Below, in pieces: positions 31,575 through 44,400 of a stretch of 64,000 nucleotides of DNA. Origin of the DNA: Trebouxia sp. TZW2008 (taxonomy: Eukaryota > Chlorophyta > Trebouxiophyceae > Trebouxiales > Trebouxiaceae). Each line of letters opens with the position of its first letter. The stretch's first letter is position 1. The notes beneath the pieces were generated by a model. That model made no database searches and had not been told where the DNA came from. It was given only the letters and a program-made list of their open reading frames with translations. A program made the position numbers and the translations under genes. The stretch lies in NCBI GenBank assembly GCA_002118135.1, contig BDIU01000324.1:124001-188000 (forward strand), read 5' to 3'.

Positions 31575-34500
31575 ATGACGGCCTATTTGCCAGGATGTCT
31601 TGCTGCTGGCGGTTCTGGCAAGCAACGAAGCGTCGCACGTGTTAGCAGAAAGAAAGGCGCAGGGTCTACACTCCAGGTACAGCCAGCTTTTTGCTCGAGC
31701 CAGCTCGGTCAAAGTGCTCAGAACCGCAGTGCAAGACTGATTACTGTAAATGCTTGCGCAGGCAAGTTTGCGGTGGCTGTCTGTGCCTGCAAGATACATG
31801 GCAAGACCGGTGGTGGGCTGCTTCACGGGGAGCAGGCCGGACAACCGGCAAGGGACAGCATCCGCTACAACACAAGTAAGGCTTGGCACGGCAAGCGCTC
31901 GAACGCTCTGAGGCAGAAGTTCTTCCTGCTGAATTCACTTCTCTCACGACAACATACCAACGTGTTGCATTCTGTGCAGGTAGACACGCTTGCACCAGGA
32001 CCTGAGTTTGGGCCTTCAGACAGTGCAAAGCACCTACCTGTTGCCGACAATGCAGTACATATGCACAGCTACCCTGAATGCAGACTTTACAGCAGCAACC
32101 CGCCTGCCAGCCCTGTGCCACTGCTTGAGGGCTCACGTCCCAGACCAGCTGATGAGGGTTCACTTTTGGAAGAGTCCTCACCTTTGTCCCGCCAAGCATC
32201 ACTGAGCATGGCACCCACTGACGTCCCTTTCTGGTCAGTGCACTCTGATCTGTACTATGTGGCAAAGACAGACGTTTGGGCTGTTCAGAGGGGCAGATGC
32301 AGCAGCCCAGACATTGTAGCCATGCTGCCTGAGGCACTAGCCAGGCTTGCAAACAGAGCCTTGGAGGAGGCCCAAAGCAGAAATGCACTTTCAACAGACA
32401 CATTGGCTGCAGATGCCACTTGCTCAAGTGATGTCAGCAAGGCTTCCAGGTCAAGCATACAGCCAGATACTGTGTCTAGTGGACCAGCTGGTGTGGTTGT
32501 GGAGGCTAGCGGCATTACAGTGCAGCGCTTTGTAGTGGACTCTATTGTGCATGATCTCATCAGCAGCCTTGCAGAAGATGTGCAGGCACACTACAGCCAT
32601 GCTACACAGCAAGTTGTGCCACCAGCTAATGTCATCAGCTCCAGCCCATGTGCTAGTCCTGCAGTCGCCACTCCAACTGACCCTCATGCCAGTGAAATCC
32701 ACACGATGCCTTCTACAGCACCAACATTTGGCAGTGAGCTGCAGCAAGATGCAGCAGGTCTTGGTGTCCATGATGTAGTGCTTGGCCAACGATCAGCTGC
32801 CGGGGTGACTGACTTAGAGCAATGTGGCGTAGCAGACTATGTCATGGATGAGCTGCTGGAGCAGGTGGTTGCTGATACAACATTTGGTAATGAGCCAATT
32901 GAGTGGGAAGTCTCTACCCCAGTGCCAGCAACTCACACTTCTGCAGTCATTGCTGACGCCCACACTGAAGAAGATGCTTCAAGCAGCCAAATCCTCAAGG
33001 TGAACAGCCCAGAGTGCAGCCCTTGTGGAGGGGTCATGGTTGGTGACCCCTTCATTGGCAGCCCTGAGTCAATGCACACCTCATCCAGCCTGTCTTTGGC
33101 AGACTTACCATCAGTGGAGCTAGACCTCAGCTGTGCTGCTACGCCTGCCCAAGCATCCACATCATCCCTGGTGGACCTTCACTTGCTGACTTCCCCAAGC
33201 AGAAGCACAGCAAGCCACCATGTGGCTGAGGCAAGCAACAGGTGCCAGTCCGTCCTTCAGATGCCGACTTGCTCAAGCGCAAGCGCTGTGGGCAACCATG
33301 TGGCTGAGGCTAGAGCAAGCAACAGGTGCCAATCGACCCCTCAGATGCTGACTCCTTCCAGCACAGGGGCTGTGAACACTCTGGACAAGCATGTGGCTGA
33401 GGCTGATGCAAGCAACAGGTGCCAGTTCACTCAAGCCGAGGACGAGCCTATGATTACACGGCAAAGCCAGGGTGGCATTGAGGACAGCAGGTGGTGGATG
33501 GACAACAGTGCCTTTGAGGAGCTGCTGAAGGGTGTGCCCACTGAGCCTTCCCAGGTATGTAGCAGTTGCTTCATGATGTGATGACACATACTCTGCAGCA
33601 CAGTAATTGTCGTCTTGCTATGTAGCGCTGCTGCTCTATGCTTGCTCAGCCTATGCATGCCATGGCAAAGCATGTAAAATAGCATTGTCGGACGTGTACG
33701 CACTTAAGTTCAACTTTGTTGGCTTACTCCTCGATCAAAGCTGTTTCTCGGCAACTTGTGATGACAGTTGTAGCAAAACACGCGACAGCATGCATCAGGT
33801 AGCGAGATCAGCAAATGTTGTGTCTCATGAATACAGATATGCCGGGAGGAGTGGCAGGCAGGGGGAGACTTGGGATCAGGCCCATGGCATAGAACCATCC
33901 TGAGCATGCCCCCCCGCACTGCTGCCTGGAAGCCCACTGTTTTCAAGATTGCTGCGGTGAGTTACACGCACCCTTTGACTATCTGATGTGGCACAAAACC
34001 ATGTTTGCTGTAATGTGCTGCTCACAATTCCTGTAGCGTGTGAAGTCGGTAGCTTGCTGACCGACTCTGCTTGTCAACATGGGGCAAGCGTACGTGGCAA
34101 CATGTAAAGTGCAAAGATTGAAACCAAACAACAATATCAATATGAAAGCAAGCCTGATCTCACTCTGCTCAGTTAAATGCACAATGGTTTTCTCCAAAAG
34201 TGGAGCGCTCACTGGCTTTGTCCAGTCACTGACAGACATGCTGTGTTTACACAGCATTTTTTCCGTGATGCTGATGCTATATGTTCTACTTGCACTTGAC
34301 ATGCAACAAGGGTTGATGGCAGCAAGTGATTGCATGCTGATGTTGATGCAGGACAATGGTATGGTGGAGTCCCAAGCAGAAAGCAGTGTAGGACAGGAGG
34401 CTGCCTTGCTACATTTCTGCCGCCACCCCAATGTGGTGCCCATCATCCTCCTGGGCCTGAAGGGCCCTGCCTCTCCCGACAGGCCCTTCAGCCCCAGCCA

Positions 34501-37500
34501 GGTCGCTTATTTTGGCATGCCTATGGCTGACATGTCCCTCAGGAAGAGCTTGGGGTGAGTTGATGGCCAACTCGTCATTGCTTTTTTTGTGCCTGATCGC
34601 ATACGCCACATTATGTTGTGCTCACACATGCCTTCATTGGACAAGCTGAGCATGCATTTGCATCCTTTGCAATCTTTCTTTGCCAAAGCATGTCATGATC
34701 AAGCTCTTGACAGTCTTATCAAGATGTGTCTTGCATGAATGGCACACAGGGACAACAAGGCGAGCACTCAGTCATGCTGTCAGATGGATTGCCTCAGTGC
34801 AATCTTTGGCTAACATCACTCCTTTACCACATCTACATCATCATTGCCCTTGTCTGCATGATCTCACATGGAACCCTGTGACGCAAGATGCATTCAATTA
34901 TTTTCCTCAATCATCAAGTCGAATCGATTCCAGGCTATTTGCATTTGAGACATCTGTCAGACGGAATGATATGTTGCTTTGCAGGATGGAGGCATGGGGC
35001 AGGAGGGGTGCCAGGGGGGTTGGGTACCAGGGCCCCTCCCTGTTCCACCTAGTCAAGCATGCACAGGCCATCCTGCGGCCCCTGGCCAACCTGCACAGCC
35101 GCCGCATGCTGCACAGAGGGCTCATCCCAGACCATGTTCTTGTAAGTCCACGGTGTTATTGCTGCTTTGCTGATTTGGAGTGTGCAGCTGCCGTCATGTA
35201 ATGTATGCATGACACAATAGTGTGATGCATGCTGCGGCCCTGGCCAGGATGCACAGCGGCTGCATGCTGTACAGAGGGCTTACACCTGACCACGTCCTTG
35301 TAAGTCCACGCTGTTACTGCTGCTTTGCTGCTCCTTTGATGCTGATTGCATGTGCTGTACGCATGCAGCAGACACTGCTGCGTAGAGGGCTTACACCTGA
35401 TGACATTGCTGTACGTCTCTGTTGTTAATTGCTGTCGCCAACCTTTTGCTGCTTGACTTGTGCAGCTGGTTGCATGCGCCATATGCATGACACTCTAGTG
35501 TGGCACATGCTGCTGATTGCACATGCCCGACGCGTGATGCAGTATGATGCAGACACTGTTGCATGGTGCATTGTCATGCATGAAGCAATATGCATATCAC
35601 AGATGCAGGCTTGCTGTGTTAGCATTCCTTTAGTCCAGGATGCACAGCTGCACAATGTACAAGCCAGGTGCTTGGCGTTGGTTCAAGCATTCAAATACGG
35701 CATATACTGGCTTGCATGATTGTTGCATTGCATGATAGGCTGATTTGTGCTCAAGGTGTGCTTGCTGTTGCGCAGTTGTTCAGCAAGACAGACAACTTGG
35801 CAGAAAGTTTGGACATGGGCTTGGGTGAGCCAGAACCCATTAAATATGATATCAAGCTGACAGGCTTTGGGACTGCTGCCAAGCTTGACAGCCAGGGCTG
35901 TGCAGTGCGGCCCTCCCCCTACAGGTGTGTGTCAGCCTTGCTTGATGCTGGCATGTTAGTGCATGAGTCTGCTGATGAGTGCAACTTCTGCTGAAGGTGT
36001 CCTGCATGTAGCTTGCCTGCTATACATCAGAAAGGTCATTTGTTGCACACAATGATATGTGCATGCTGTATGTTGTCCAGCAATGTAACATCTGGCTGTG
36101 GCATTGCAGTGTCAGCTTGCCACCTTGTACTGAGTGCATCAGTGAGGCACCATACTCAGTACTCAATACGCAACCCGAAATGAGCCATCCACATGCATGG
36201 TCCAACTGTGAGATGCAGCGTAAACTCTGACGGACGCAATACATTGGTGCCAATGTGTCAGACACGACAAATGTCTCAGAGATTCACTGACCGAAATGCA
36301 GAACATACTTATAACCTGCAAGGCATTGTCTGATGCTTCTGGCACTGAATGCCACTGTGCTGTTGAGTGCAGCTGTGAGGCGGGTTATGTACCCCCAGAG
36401 GCTGCCAGGGGCGCCCCTCTGACCGCTGCTGCCGACATATACCAGTTTGGTGGTGTGTGCTACTTCATGGCCATGGGCTGTGACCCCCCTACCCCCTGTG
36501 TGGGCGTGGGAGACTTGTCAGCAGGTAAGCTTCTTTGTCTTCACAGTTGCTTCGCAGCTTTCACTAGTGAACTGAAGCAAGTCAATTCAGCCGTCAGCAA
36601 TGATGCACAGAACAATCTGCCTATCATGTACCAGACCATTATGCCGCAATGGTCTGGTACATGATAGGCAGACAAAATGTATCAATGTATGTCGTTCATG
36701 CTTGCGACACATAACACAAATTTGAAGCACCCGGTATGCTGGCGTCTAACAGCTTTGGATGATGAGTAAGACAAGGACCTCATGCAACACTTCACACATC
36801 AGCACTGTCAGATCATGTATCCAATCAGTTGCTGGCAACATGTGCATACTCGTGGCATTGTGTTCAGCTCATCCTGAGTTCATGCCGTAGCGCCATCGCT
36901 ACAATCATGTTGTCGTTATTTTTTCATGATGTCTTGACTCCATACTGACGTGTCACTTTTTCATCATAAGGGAGGTCATGTCATCATCATTTTGTCATCT
37001 GATGCAGGGGCAGAGCATGGGGAGCTACCCGAGTGCGTACCTCAGAAGTGGCGCGCCTTAGTCAGGCAGTGCCGCCAGGACAACCCCCTGACCCGTCCCA
37101 CCCCCGCCCACCTGCACACCCACCTCCTCCACCTGCTGAAGGAAGTCAAGCACGCCAAGCAGGCTGCACGGGCAACCCCAATCCCGCCCAACTCCCTGCT
37201 CACCATTGCTTTACAGCCATACCAGATGGCAACTAATCCAAGTCTTCTCTCACCCAGCGTATCTAGTGCTAGTTCTTTCACTGCTAGCACAGACAGCTCC
37301 CCCTTTGCTAGCATGAGCAGTCCAACAAGGCCCTCTTGGCTGCCAAACATGCTGACAAACCCAGTGTACAGCCCAACTAAGTCCCCTGCTGACCCCCCTT
37401 TTCCCCAGCCCTTGTACAGCAGCCCAGCACATGCAACTCCCCAGCGTGATCGCTCAGACGCACTCAAGGGTGAAGTGCACATACCCACTGCATTATCCAA

Positions 37501-38359
37501 GATAGCTGCTAGTCTGGGGTCTCTGATCAGCCGGCATAGTATGAAAAAGTCAGTGGCAAATCAGTCTCAGCATGCTACAGCCAAACTGCAGTACAGCCCT
37601 GTCTGCATCAGCAGCAGCCGTGGCAGTAGCTTTGGTGCAAATGCAATGGGAAGCTGCTCAAAATTGAACAGGAGCTCCCCAGTGCCTAGGCTTAGTCTCA
37701 GTCAGACCTCTGGCAATGGGGTTGGTGCCAGCCATGTTCAGGCAACAGTCAGCGGCTATCCTGCACAGCCATTGCTGCAGCGTAACAGCAGTGGCAGCAC
37801 CAGTGGTGCAGAGTCAGCCCTGCATAGGCACAGCAATGGCAGCAACAGCAGCAGCAGCCAGAGACAGTTGCAGAACACACTGTGGCTGTCTGGTCTGCCA
37901 ACTGCAGATGTGCACAGGACGCCCTGTGGAGGCATTGCGGCAGTCTTCACGCCTGACTGGGAGGAACTGGACCTTGGCACCAGTCTATCTCCAGCACCCT
38001 CAGCCACAGAGCTGCTGAGCAAGACTCAGAGTGGTGTCAGTCAGAGCATCAAGGCGGCGAGAGACCCTGCGCATCTGGTGGCTACCACAGCAGGGGCAGT
38101 TGGCTGCAGGGCAGGCCTGAGTAGCCCTAGCAAGTGGGCAGGGGCAGCTGGCAGTAGGACAGGTCCAAGCGGCCCTGGCAGGCGTGCAGGCCCAAGAAGG
38201 GATGATTCAGCGCTGGAAGGGCCTGGCAAGGGCAGCTGGCTGATGCGCACTCAGGGCAAGGCAGCTGCCCTTGCTGCCAATGTCGGTAGGAAGGCTTCAG
38301 ACATGATGGAGCAGTGGTCTGAGAGCCAGCTCTCTACCAGGACTATATGGCCTCAGTAG
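31575..38359 (+). CDS. Large Ser/Pro-rich pseudokinase, copy A
   Basis: Nine exons: 31575-31676, 31762-31875, 31980-33554, 33837-33956, 34352-34554, 34985-35141, 35776-35924, 36373-36524, 37008-38359; 1307 residues. An uninterrupted frame spans exons 1-3, but alignment with copy B shows two introns there (exon 2 reads ...RPVVGCFTGS in another frame). Residues about 75-595 are Ser/Ala/Thr-rich and disordered-looking. Residues about 600-885 retain a protein-kinase fold: a beta-3 Lys in FKIAA (about 634), an alpha-C-like EAALLHFCRHPNVVPI, LFHLVKHAQAILRPLANLH, VPPEAARGAPLTAAADIYQFG and WRALVRQCRQDNPLTRPTP. The catalytic HRD is HRG (748-750) and DFG is GFG (787-789), so it should lack phosphotransfer activity. 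The C-terminal 430 residues are Ser-rich. Probably a scaffold or regulator; partner unknown. Confidence 0.85.
35142..35430 (+). repeat. Decayed copies of pseudokinase A exon 6 3' edge
   Basis: The end of the catalytic-loop exon with its GTAAGT donor (ending at 35141) recurs in the following intron: a clear copy ends at about 35299 (158 bp on; it still reads LTPDHVL and keeps the donor), and a weaker one ends near 35412 (GLTPDDIAV). The bases after the donor (AAGTCCACG...TTACTGCTGC) are copied too. Confidence 0.85.
36616..36672. repeat. Perfect 25-bp inverted repeat (hairpin)
   Basis: Arms 36616-36640 and 36648-36672 are exact reverse complements around a 7-nt loop (ATGCCGC). It lies in the intron between exons 8 and 9 of pseudokinase A. 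No terminal duplication or protein-coding content was seen. Confidence 0.95.
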
Positions 38360-39174
38360 GAATAAGCATCACATCGTGTTGCGGAGTTTGGTTTACAATC
38401 AACTTGATTCGTACTGTGAGTCAGTCGTTGTAGTCAATTCTGTATTGCTGCTGCATTCGACCAGGGATGCAGCCATAAGCTGCACTCAAGTACATTTCGT
38501 TTTATACATGATCGAAACACAGAACTTTTGGTCAGGATGAATTGTGCTTTCGCTTCGATTTGCTACTTGAGACTTGATCCTGCAATTTCAGCTTTGTTCT
38601 GAATCTCCTGCGAACTTTGTAGTTGCTTGTGAATCATGACTTAGTAAGGTCATCAGTATACTGTACCGGTATACAGGCATCAAAGGTACAGTCCCAGATC
38701 GATCTGAAGCATATGTAATTTGCCACGACAACTGCTGCTGAAAGCTAAATTCAATATATTACAGTGAGTCCATCTCTACGCTACTGCGAAAGTCTGCAAC
38801 ACCAATGCATGAGCGATGGTGCAGTTTGCTGAGCAAGAGTGCTTGAAGCAGTCATCAACGCATGCAATGCAAGGTCGTAAACGAGCTGAGACCTGAAACA
38901 TCACCGCAGCATCGTTCTGAAATACGTAATCCTTGCAAGTGTACACAATTGGTTTATTTCCATGTCCAGCTCAAAATATGATACAGTTGCGCAGCATCTG
39001 CACACAGGCAACTCAGCGAGCTCAGACTCAGCCACTCAACAAGCTCACTGAAGCAAAGACAGCTATCAGGCAAAACAATCATTGCCCCTTGCCCTGCAAC
39101 CCTAGGGCCTTTCTGCATTGTCCCTTGACTTGCCCTGCAACCCTAGGGCCCCTGTTCAGGTGCATGCCATATCT
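38360..39174. other. Convergent 3' flanks
   Basis: No gene between the pseudokinase A stop and the saposin-like gene stop. Slightly AT-richer than the flanking exons; nothing else recognised. Confidence 0.5.
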
Positions 39175-41112
39175 TCACACAGTGATGGGAGGAGGAGGCA
39201 AAGGGCAGAAGCCCAAGCGACCGCACATTGCATCTGGCTGCAAGTACTGCTGAACAATGCCCAGCACCAGTGGGCCATACATGTTGACATACACCTCACA
39301 CTGGTCCTCAAAACCAGGGAATACGTGGCAGGCCTCGTGGGCATACACCAAGATCTCCTTCTGTGTGTCCTGCATTTGAGAAATACCGTTGCTGATGCTG
39401 CCTACTGATGCGTTGCATGACAAGCAAATATCTTATGCATGCCAGCCTCTTGGGCATACACCAAGATCTCCAAAAGCTAATTTTTGCCTTCTGTGTGCTC
39501 TGCACTGGGATGTTGCTCTTGTGAATGCTAAGTGCAACATTGCATGATTTACAATGACTTATGCACGCCACCTTCATAGAATATACCAAGATCTCCTTTT
39601 GCCTATGATGCACCCCTACATTGCCATTGTACAGCTTTGCAAACGTCAAGAGGCCAAGTACAAAGCACCTTCTTTGAGCAGCTTGACCAGCAGGCAGACT
39701 AAACCAACCAAAACTTGTGGCGTGACTGCCTGTGCAGTTACGCAACCACAGGCAGGCAACAGCTTGTGATCATCCAAGCACAGGCCAACGAGAGCCATGC
39801 TGACTGGAAATCTCAAAAACGCAACAAACATACAAATCTGCAAGGATTGTGTCAATGGGTGAGGCATAGCCACGAGGGACATGAGAAAACCATACCGGGT
39901 TGCGGAGCATGGCAGCGACTTGTGTGACAATGAGCTTGCAGGTGTCACACTCCTCCCCATCACCCACAACAGCCTGTAGGCCTGGGTTGGCTGCCTTCAG
40001 CATGGTAGCAGCGTCATCCATCATGGCAAGCACCTGGAGAGACAAAGCAATCTGACAACATCTGCAGCTGCGCCAAAATGCAAAATTGTGTTGTCTGCGC
40101 CTGTGCCAGACCGCTCCATTGCATTGCCTGGGCATGTGGCAAATTGTTACTTGGCATTGAGAAGCGCCTCCAAAAGGAATCTCATGAGTGTTGCAAGAAC
40201 ATTTTGCCATTGTCATGTCAACAGTGAGCACTGCAAAAGATACTGCAAAGGTTTGAATGACTTGCAGGTAGCTGCTCAAAGAAAAGGGTCACCGAAGATT
40301 CTGAAAGGTCAGCATGACGCATTTTGCATCAGTGGCAAACATGCAAGGTGTGCATGTTTGGCATGGCAAGCCACACTGATCAATGCATGCACTATGAGTT
40401 TGGTTGGAGCAGCTACATGCTACTTCCTGAAATGATTGCATTCAAGTTGTTAGCCTTACCTCAGGATCTGTGAGTGCACTGCCCTGACACAGCTCCACGT
40501 TCTGACAGATCACCTCAGCGGGCCAATGTGTTCTAGCCCACTGGATGACGCCCGCAGCAACAGCAGGTACGATTTCTACACACTACAGCAATAAGTACAC
40601 AAGACAGGTTGCTGAGAGGTGAAAGGTGATGTATTGCGACTCAGCTGCAGCGTGGCCTGCGTACCTCCTGCTGCTGCTCAGCTGCAAATCTGCTGCACAA
40701 GTTGTTGGTCATGGCCTTGATCTGCAGCAAGCAATGAATGGCGTCAGAGTCTGTTTGAGCCCTGCTAATGTCGGCCAGAAGCACAAATGGCGAAGCAAAA
40801 GGCAAAGCTCACAAGGTCTTGAACTTCGCCAGAGCCAATCAGGAAGCCCTCTCCCAAGGTCACTGCTGCTATGCAGAGCTGACAGTTTTGTGACTGATCT
40901 TGGACTTGCTGAGGCAGTATCAGCTGGGTCCGCGTCAAAGCTGCACATCAATCACGTGTGCGCTGCTAGGCCTCGCTCACAAAGCAGCTGACAAACAGCT
41001 GGAAACCCAACACGTTTAAGCGGTGACTCGTCAGTGAGTGCTTACCTGGCGCAGCATTCACTAAAGCAAAGCAAATGACAGTCAGAGCAACCAGCACATT
41101 TCGGACAGCCAT
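39175..41112 (-). CDS. Secreted saposin-like protein (SapB domains)
   Basis: Six exons: 41046-41112, 40813-40898, 40665-40721, 40460-40582, 39896-40033, 39175-39369; 221 residues. Start MAVRNVLVALTVICFALVNA is a clear signal peptide. Two saposin-B-type units follow, each with the six-Cys pattern: unit 1 from CQLCIAAV through NNLCSRF, CVEIVP and ICQNVELCQG; unit 2 from CDTCKLIV through ACHVFP, CEVYVN, MCGRLGFCPL. Saposins are small disulfide-bonded helical bundles that bind lipids, often in lysosome/vacuole or extracellular space; here no protease domain accompanies them. The acceptor of exon 2 (AAG|AT at 40899) is not ideal and was chosen by phase. Diverges from TMEM135 over 353 bp. Confidence 0.88.
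39430..39615 (-). repeat. Two decayed copies of saposin exon 6 5' edge
   Basis: The start of the last exon (coding TQKEILVYAHEA) is repeated in the preceding intron. The core CCAAGATCTCC occurs in the exon at about 39349-39359 and again near 39461-39471 and 39587-39597 (spacing about 112 and 126 bp); flanking bases (AGAAGG..., CATACACC) are partly kept. The copies are frameshifted and not usable as exons. Confidence 0.85.
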
Positions 41113-41465
41113 GATGTAGCTTGTTGAATCAACGAGCAAATGGGTCCAGCGAGCCTCAATGCTTAGCCACAGCAAACGACGACGCAACACTGCAGAGCCC
41201 AAATGTGAGTAACCGGGTAGCTGGCGTTATACCTTCCTCGTCAGCCAACTCGTCAGCACAGCGAGTACTAATGCGTAGCTTTGTTACTTTGACAAGCGCG
41301 ATCCTGAGTCGCACAGGGCAAAAGGTCCCCGCCTGAGCATCAAAAGGTGTATCAGCAACGTCCTCCCCTCAGCGCGTCTCACTTGTGTGATCGGGCTGCC
41401 GCCCGGTCACGCTCGTGAACAAAGCTTGTCGATCCGTTAAGAATTGATCGTTCGCCACTGCTCAC
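41113..41465. promoter_or_regulatory. Divergent promoter, saposin-like / TMEM135
   Basis: 353 bp between opposed start codons, no supported exon. Confidence 0.5.
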
Positions 41466-44400
41466 ATGGAGGTGCAGGCACGACGGTCGAGCTCAGATGT
41501 CGAGCCCATACCGTTTCAGCAACGCTTGTCGCTGTACAAGCGGTTGTTGCAGTACGATCACAACAGGGCGTGGTTTCGTTTTCTGAACGCTGTAGTCCGA
41601 GGCGGTCTGAGCGGCATGTGCTTGCGTGGAGGACTACATCTGGTGTCATTCTTGATTGGCCTCATTGTCAGGTGGAGAAAGAAGCAAGTGGCACAGGGAC
41701 TGAACTTTTGGTCAAAATTGAGGGATACAGCCAGATATGCAGCATTCCTTGCTGCATACAGTGGGACCTTTGTAGCTGTTGACGAAGGCATAGCTGCTGT
41801 GTTTGGCAAGCGCAAGTAGGCCTGCCAGCACTGATGTTACCTGTGCTATAACGAGTAAAATGCCATGTCTGATGTTTGACCGCCTTGCAGAACAGCAGCC
41901 TGGCGAGCATATGTTGCAGGCGCAGCTGCAGGGCCATCTCTCATGCTGACAGGGTAGGATATGTCCTTCGAAACACATGGCAATGTATTGTTGAGATGCA
42001 TCGAGACCCCTTACAAGTAGCGCAAGACATTTGCCAGCAAGTGTCACAAGTTACATAGGCGTGATAGCAGGCTCAGTGCAAAGTTTCTGTTGCTGTGTGG
42101 TGTGCTTTCTTTACTGTCATCCCATCTTTTTGATGGACAGTGAAGTTGGTATTTTGAGTGAAAGTGCTGTCTGTTGCTAAACTCCGCAGGACTAAGGACC
42201 GTCACACCAGCCTAGCACTATACATCTTCCTTCGCGGTGCCACGCTGATCATACGCTGTGGTAACAAGCCAGATGCACCTCCGGCAGTCAGAAAAGCTCT
42301 GGCGCCGACTCGCTGGGCACATGGTGACACCGCCCTGATGTGCTTAGCCACCAGCCAAATCTGTTACTCCTGGATCATGATGCCACACACCCTGCCCAGT
42401 ACCTACATCAGGTTCCTGAACAAACACGGCGGCCGGCAACAGTGGCACTACAATGCAGCCAGAGTGAGTAGTGTCTGTCCAGTTTGATCATGAGTTATGT
42501 TTGGACAAACACCGTCATGCTGCATATGTCTGCCCAAGCTGCATTGTGATAATGCCAGGGTTGCTATGCCAGGAGACAACACACGGCAGTGAGCTTAATT
42601 TGTCCCATGCAGCACAGCACAGGCAGCACGCATAGTGACATTATATGGACTCAACTTCTTGCAAGTGTCTGCCCGCTCACAACTTATTCTCGCATCGTCA
42701 CTCATCTGGTCGTATTTGTAGCAGGGCAGGTTATATAGGCTTGAACAAGGTGTGCGACGCACCTTTGGTTTCTGACTACACCAGAATTTCTTGATGATTT
42801 GCCAACTCCAGGCTGGCTTTCCTTGACTGTAGGAGCTGTGTGAGCGTGCTGGAAAGGACATATCACCCACGCCGTACAAGAGCCTGCAAGATACCAGATT
42901 CAAGAACTTTACAGGCACTTGTCCGTGTGATGTGCTCCACCCCGGCCAGACCTGCAATGACTTTATGTTCAACTTCTTCCCTGACGCCTATCTGCGGTAT
43001 GTTTTCAAGAATTGCTTCGTAGCCCAGACACAGGCCATTGCCGAAGTGGACCTGCAAGTTGTGTGCCTTGCATGTGTGCGTGGCTCCCACTGATGTAAGC
43101 ACCATTGCTGCTGCCAACTGCGTGCTTTTTTTGCGCAATATGATTATTTGGGGGTGTTTCACTATGTCATAGACTGCCTGGAACCTCATAAACATATAGT
43201 CATTGCCACTGTGTGGCACATGTGATCAGCCTTGTTGGCTGGCTAAAGCACGTAAACTTACACTCTCTCTCTCTCTCTATCACAGTCTGTCCCAATCACG
43301 ATAGACTTAGTCCACCTGGATCCTGTGTTGAATGGCAGCAAAGATCAAGATGAACTTAAATCCAAGTCCCAGTTGAAGGCTTCTGCTTCCTTTTTGACGA
43401 CATTGCATGCTTCTGCTCAGGATCATGCCTGGCTTAGCCTCAGGTTTGGCAATTGCCTAATGGTTCACAATTCCAAACTTCTCAATGCGTCGCAATCTCA
43501 ATACATGCAACAAAAGCAGGTTGAAAACAAGTTCTGAGACAAAACGCACAATCTGGGCACAAGCTTAATTCACCGTAGAGATTTTTTGACCCACAGCTAT
43601 GGTGGTGCCACACATTGAAATGAGCAGATCACTCCCATCATCATGCATGCACGCTGCCATTCTGTCTCTTGCAGTAGACTAAAAGGCTGGAACTGACATA
43701 CCCTGACATTGTCTGTATAACTTCCTGTTGGCTCCTCAGAATAGTGAATACATTTTGATTGATGAATTGACTGCTGCAGCGCTCTACCAGTGTACCTGCC
43801 AGTGTGTTTATTCCTGCCCTTCTGGTGGACCAGCATGGCCCCAGCATTCACTTTTGTTTCTATCTGCAGGGCTTTGCCAGTGTACCTACCAGTGTACATA
43901 TTCCCAGCCCTGCTGGTCCACAGAAAGCGGCTGCTGAATCCCAAGCTGGCCCCTGACATAGGCAGGCGGGTGGCAATGGGGGCGACACGCAGCAGTCTCT
44001 TTCTAGCCCTCTACTGCACCCTAGCCTGGCGGGGCGCCTGCATTGGCTTCCAATGGACAAGTGAGGCACCAGATTGTCAAATTTTGCTTTCAGCTTGTTT
44101 ACTGTGGCATGCAATATGATGCATCCTGATTTAGTGGGGCCCCTGCATTGGCTTCCGACAGATAAGTAAGACACTTCTGCATTGTTACGGACAGGACACA
44201 CACATTGCACCAAGATGCACGTTGGCTTTTGTATCAAGACTTGACTTCTCATCAGCAGAAAGTGGTGTGTAGTCTGACCTTGACTTCCACTGCACAAGCA
44301 AGACATGTTGCATCAACTTGATTCAGCACCACATGCTGCATCAGCTTGATTGGAAAGCTGTCTGGAGTCTGTTCATCTTTTCAATTGGATAAGTCTGGCA

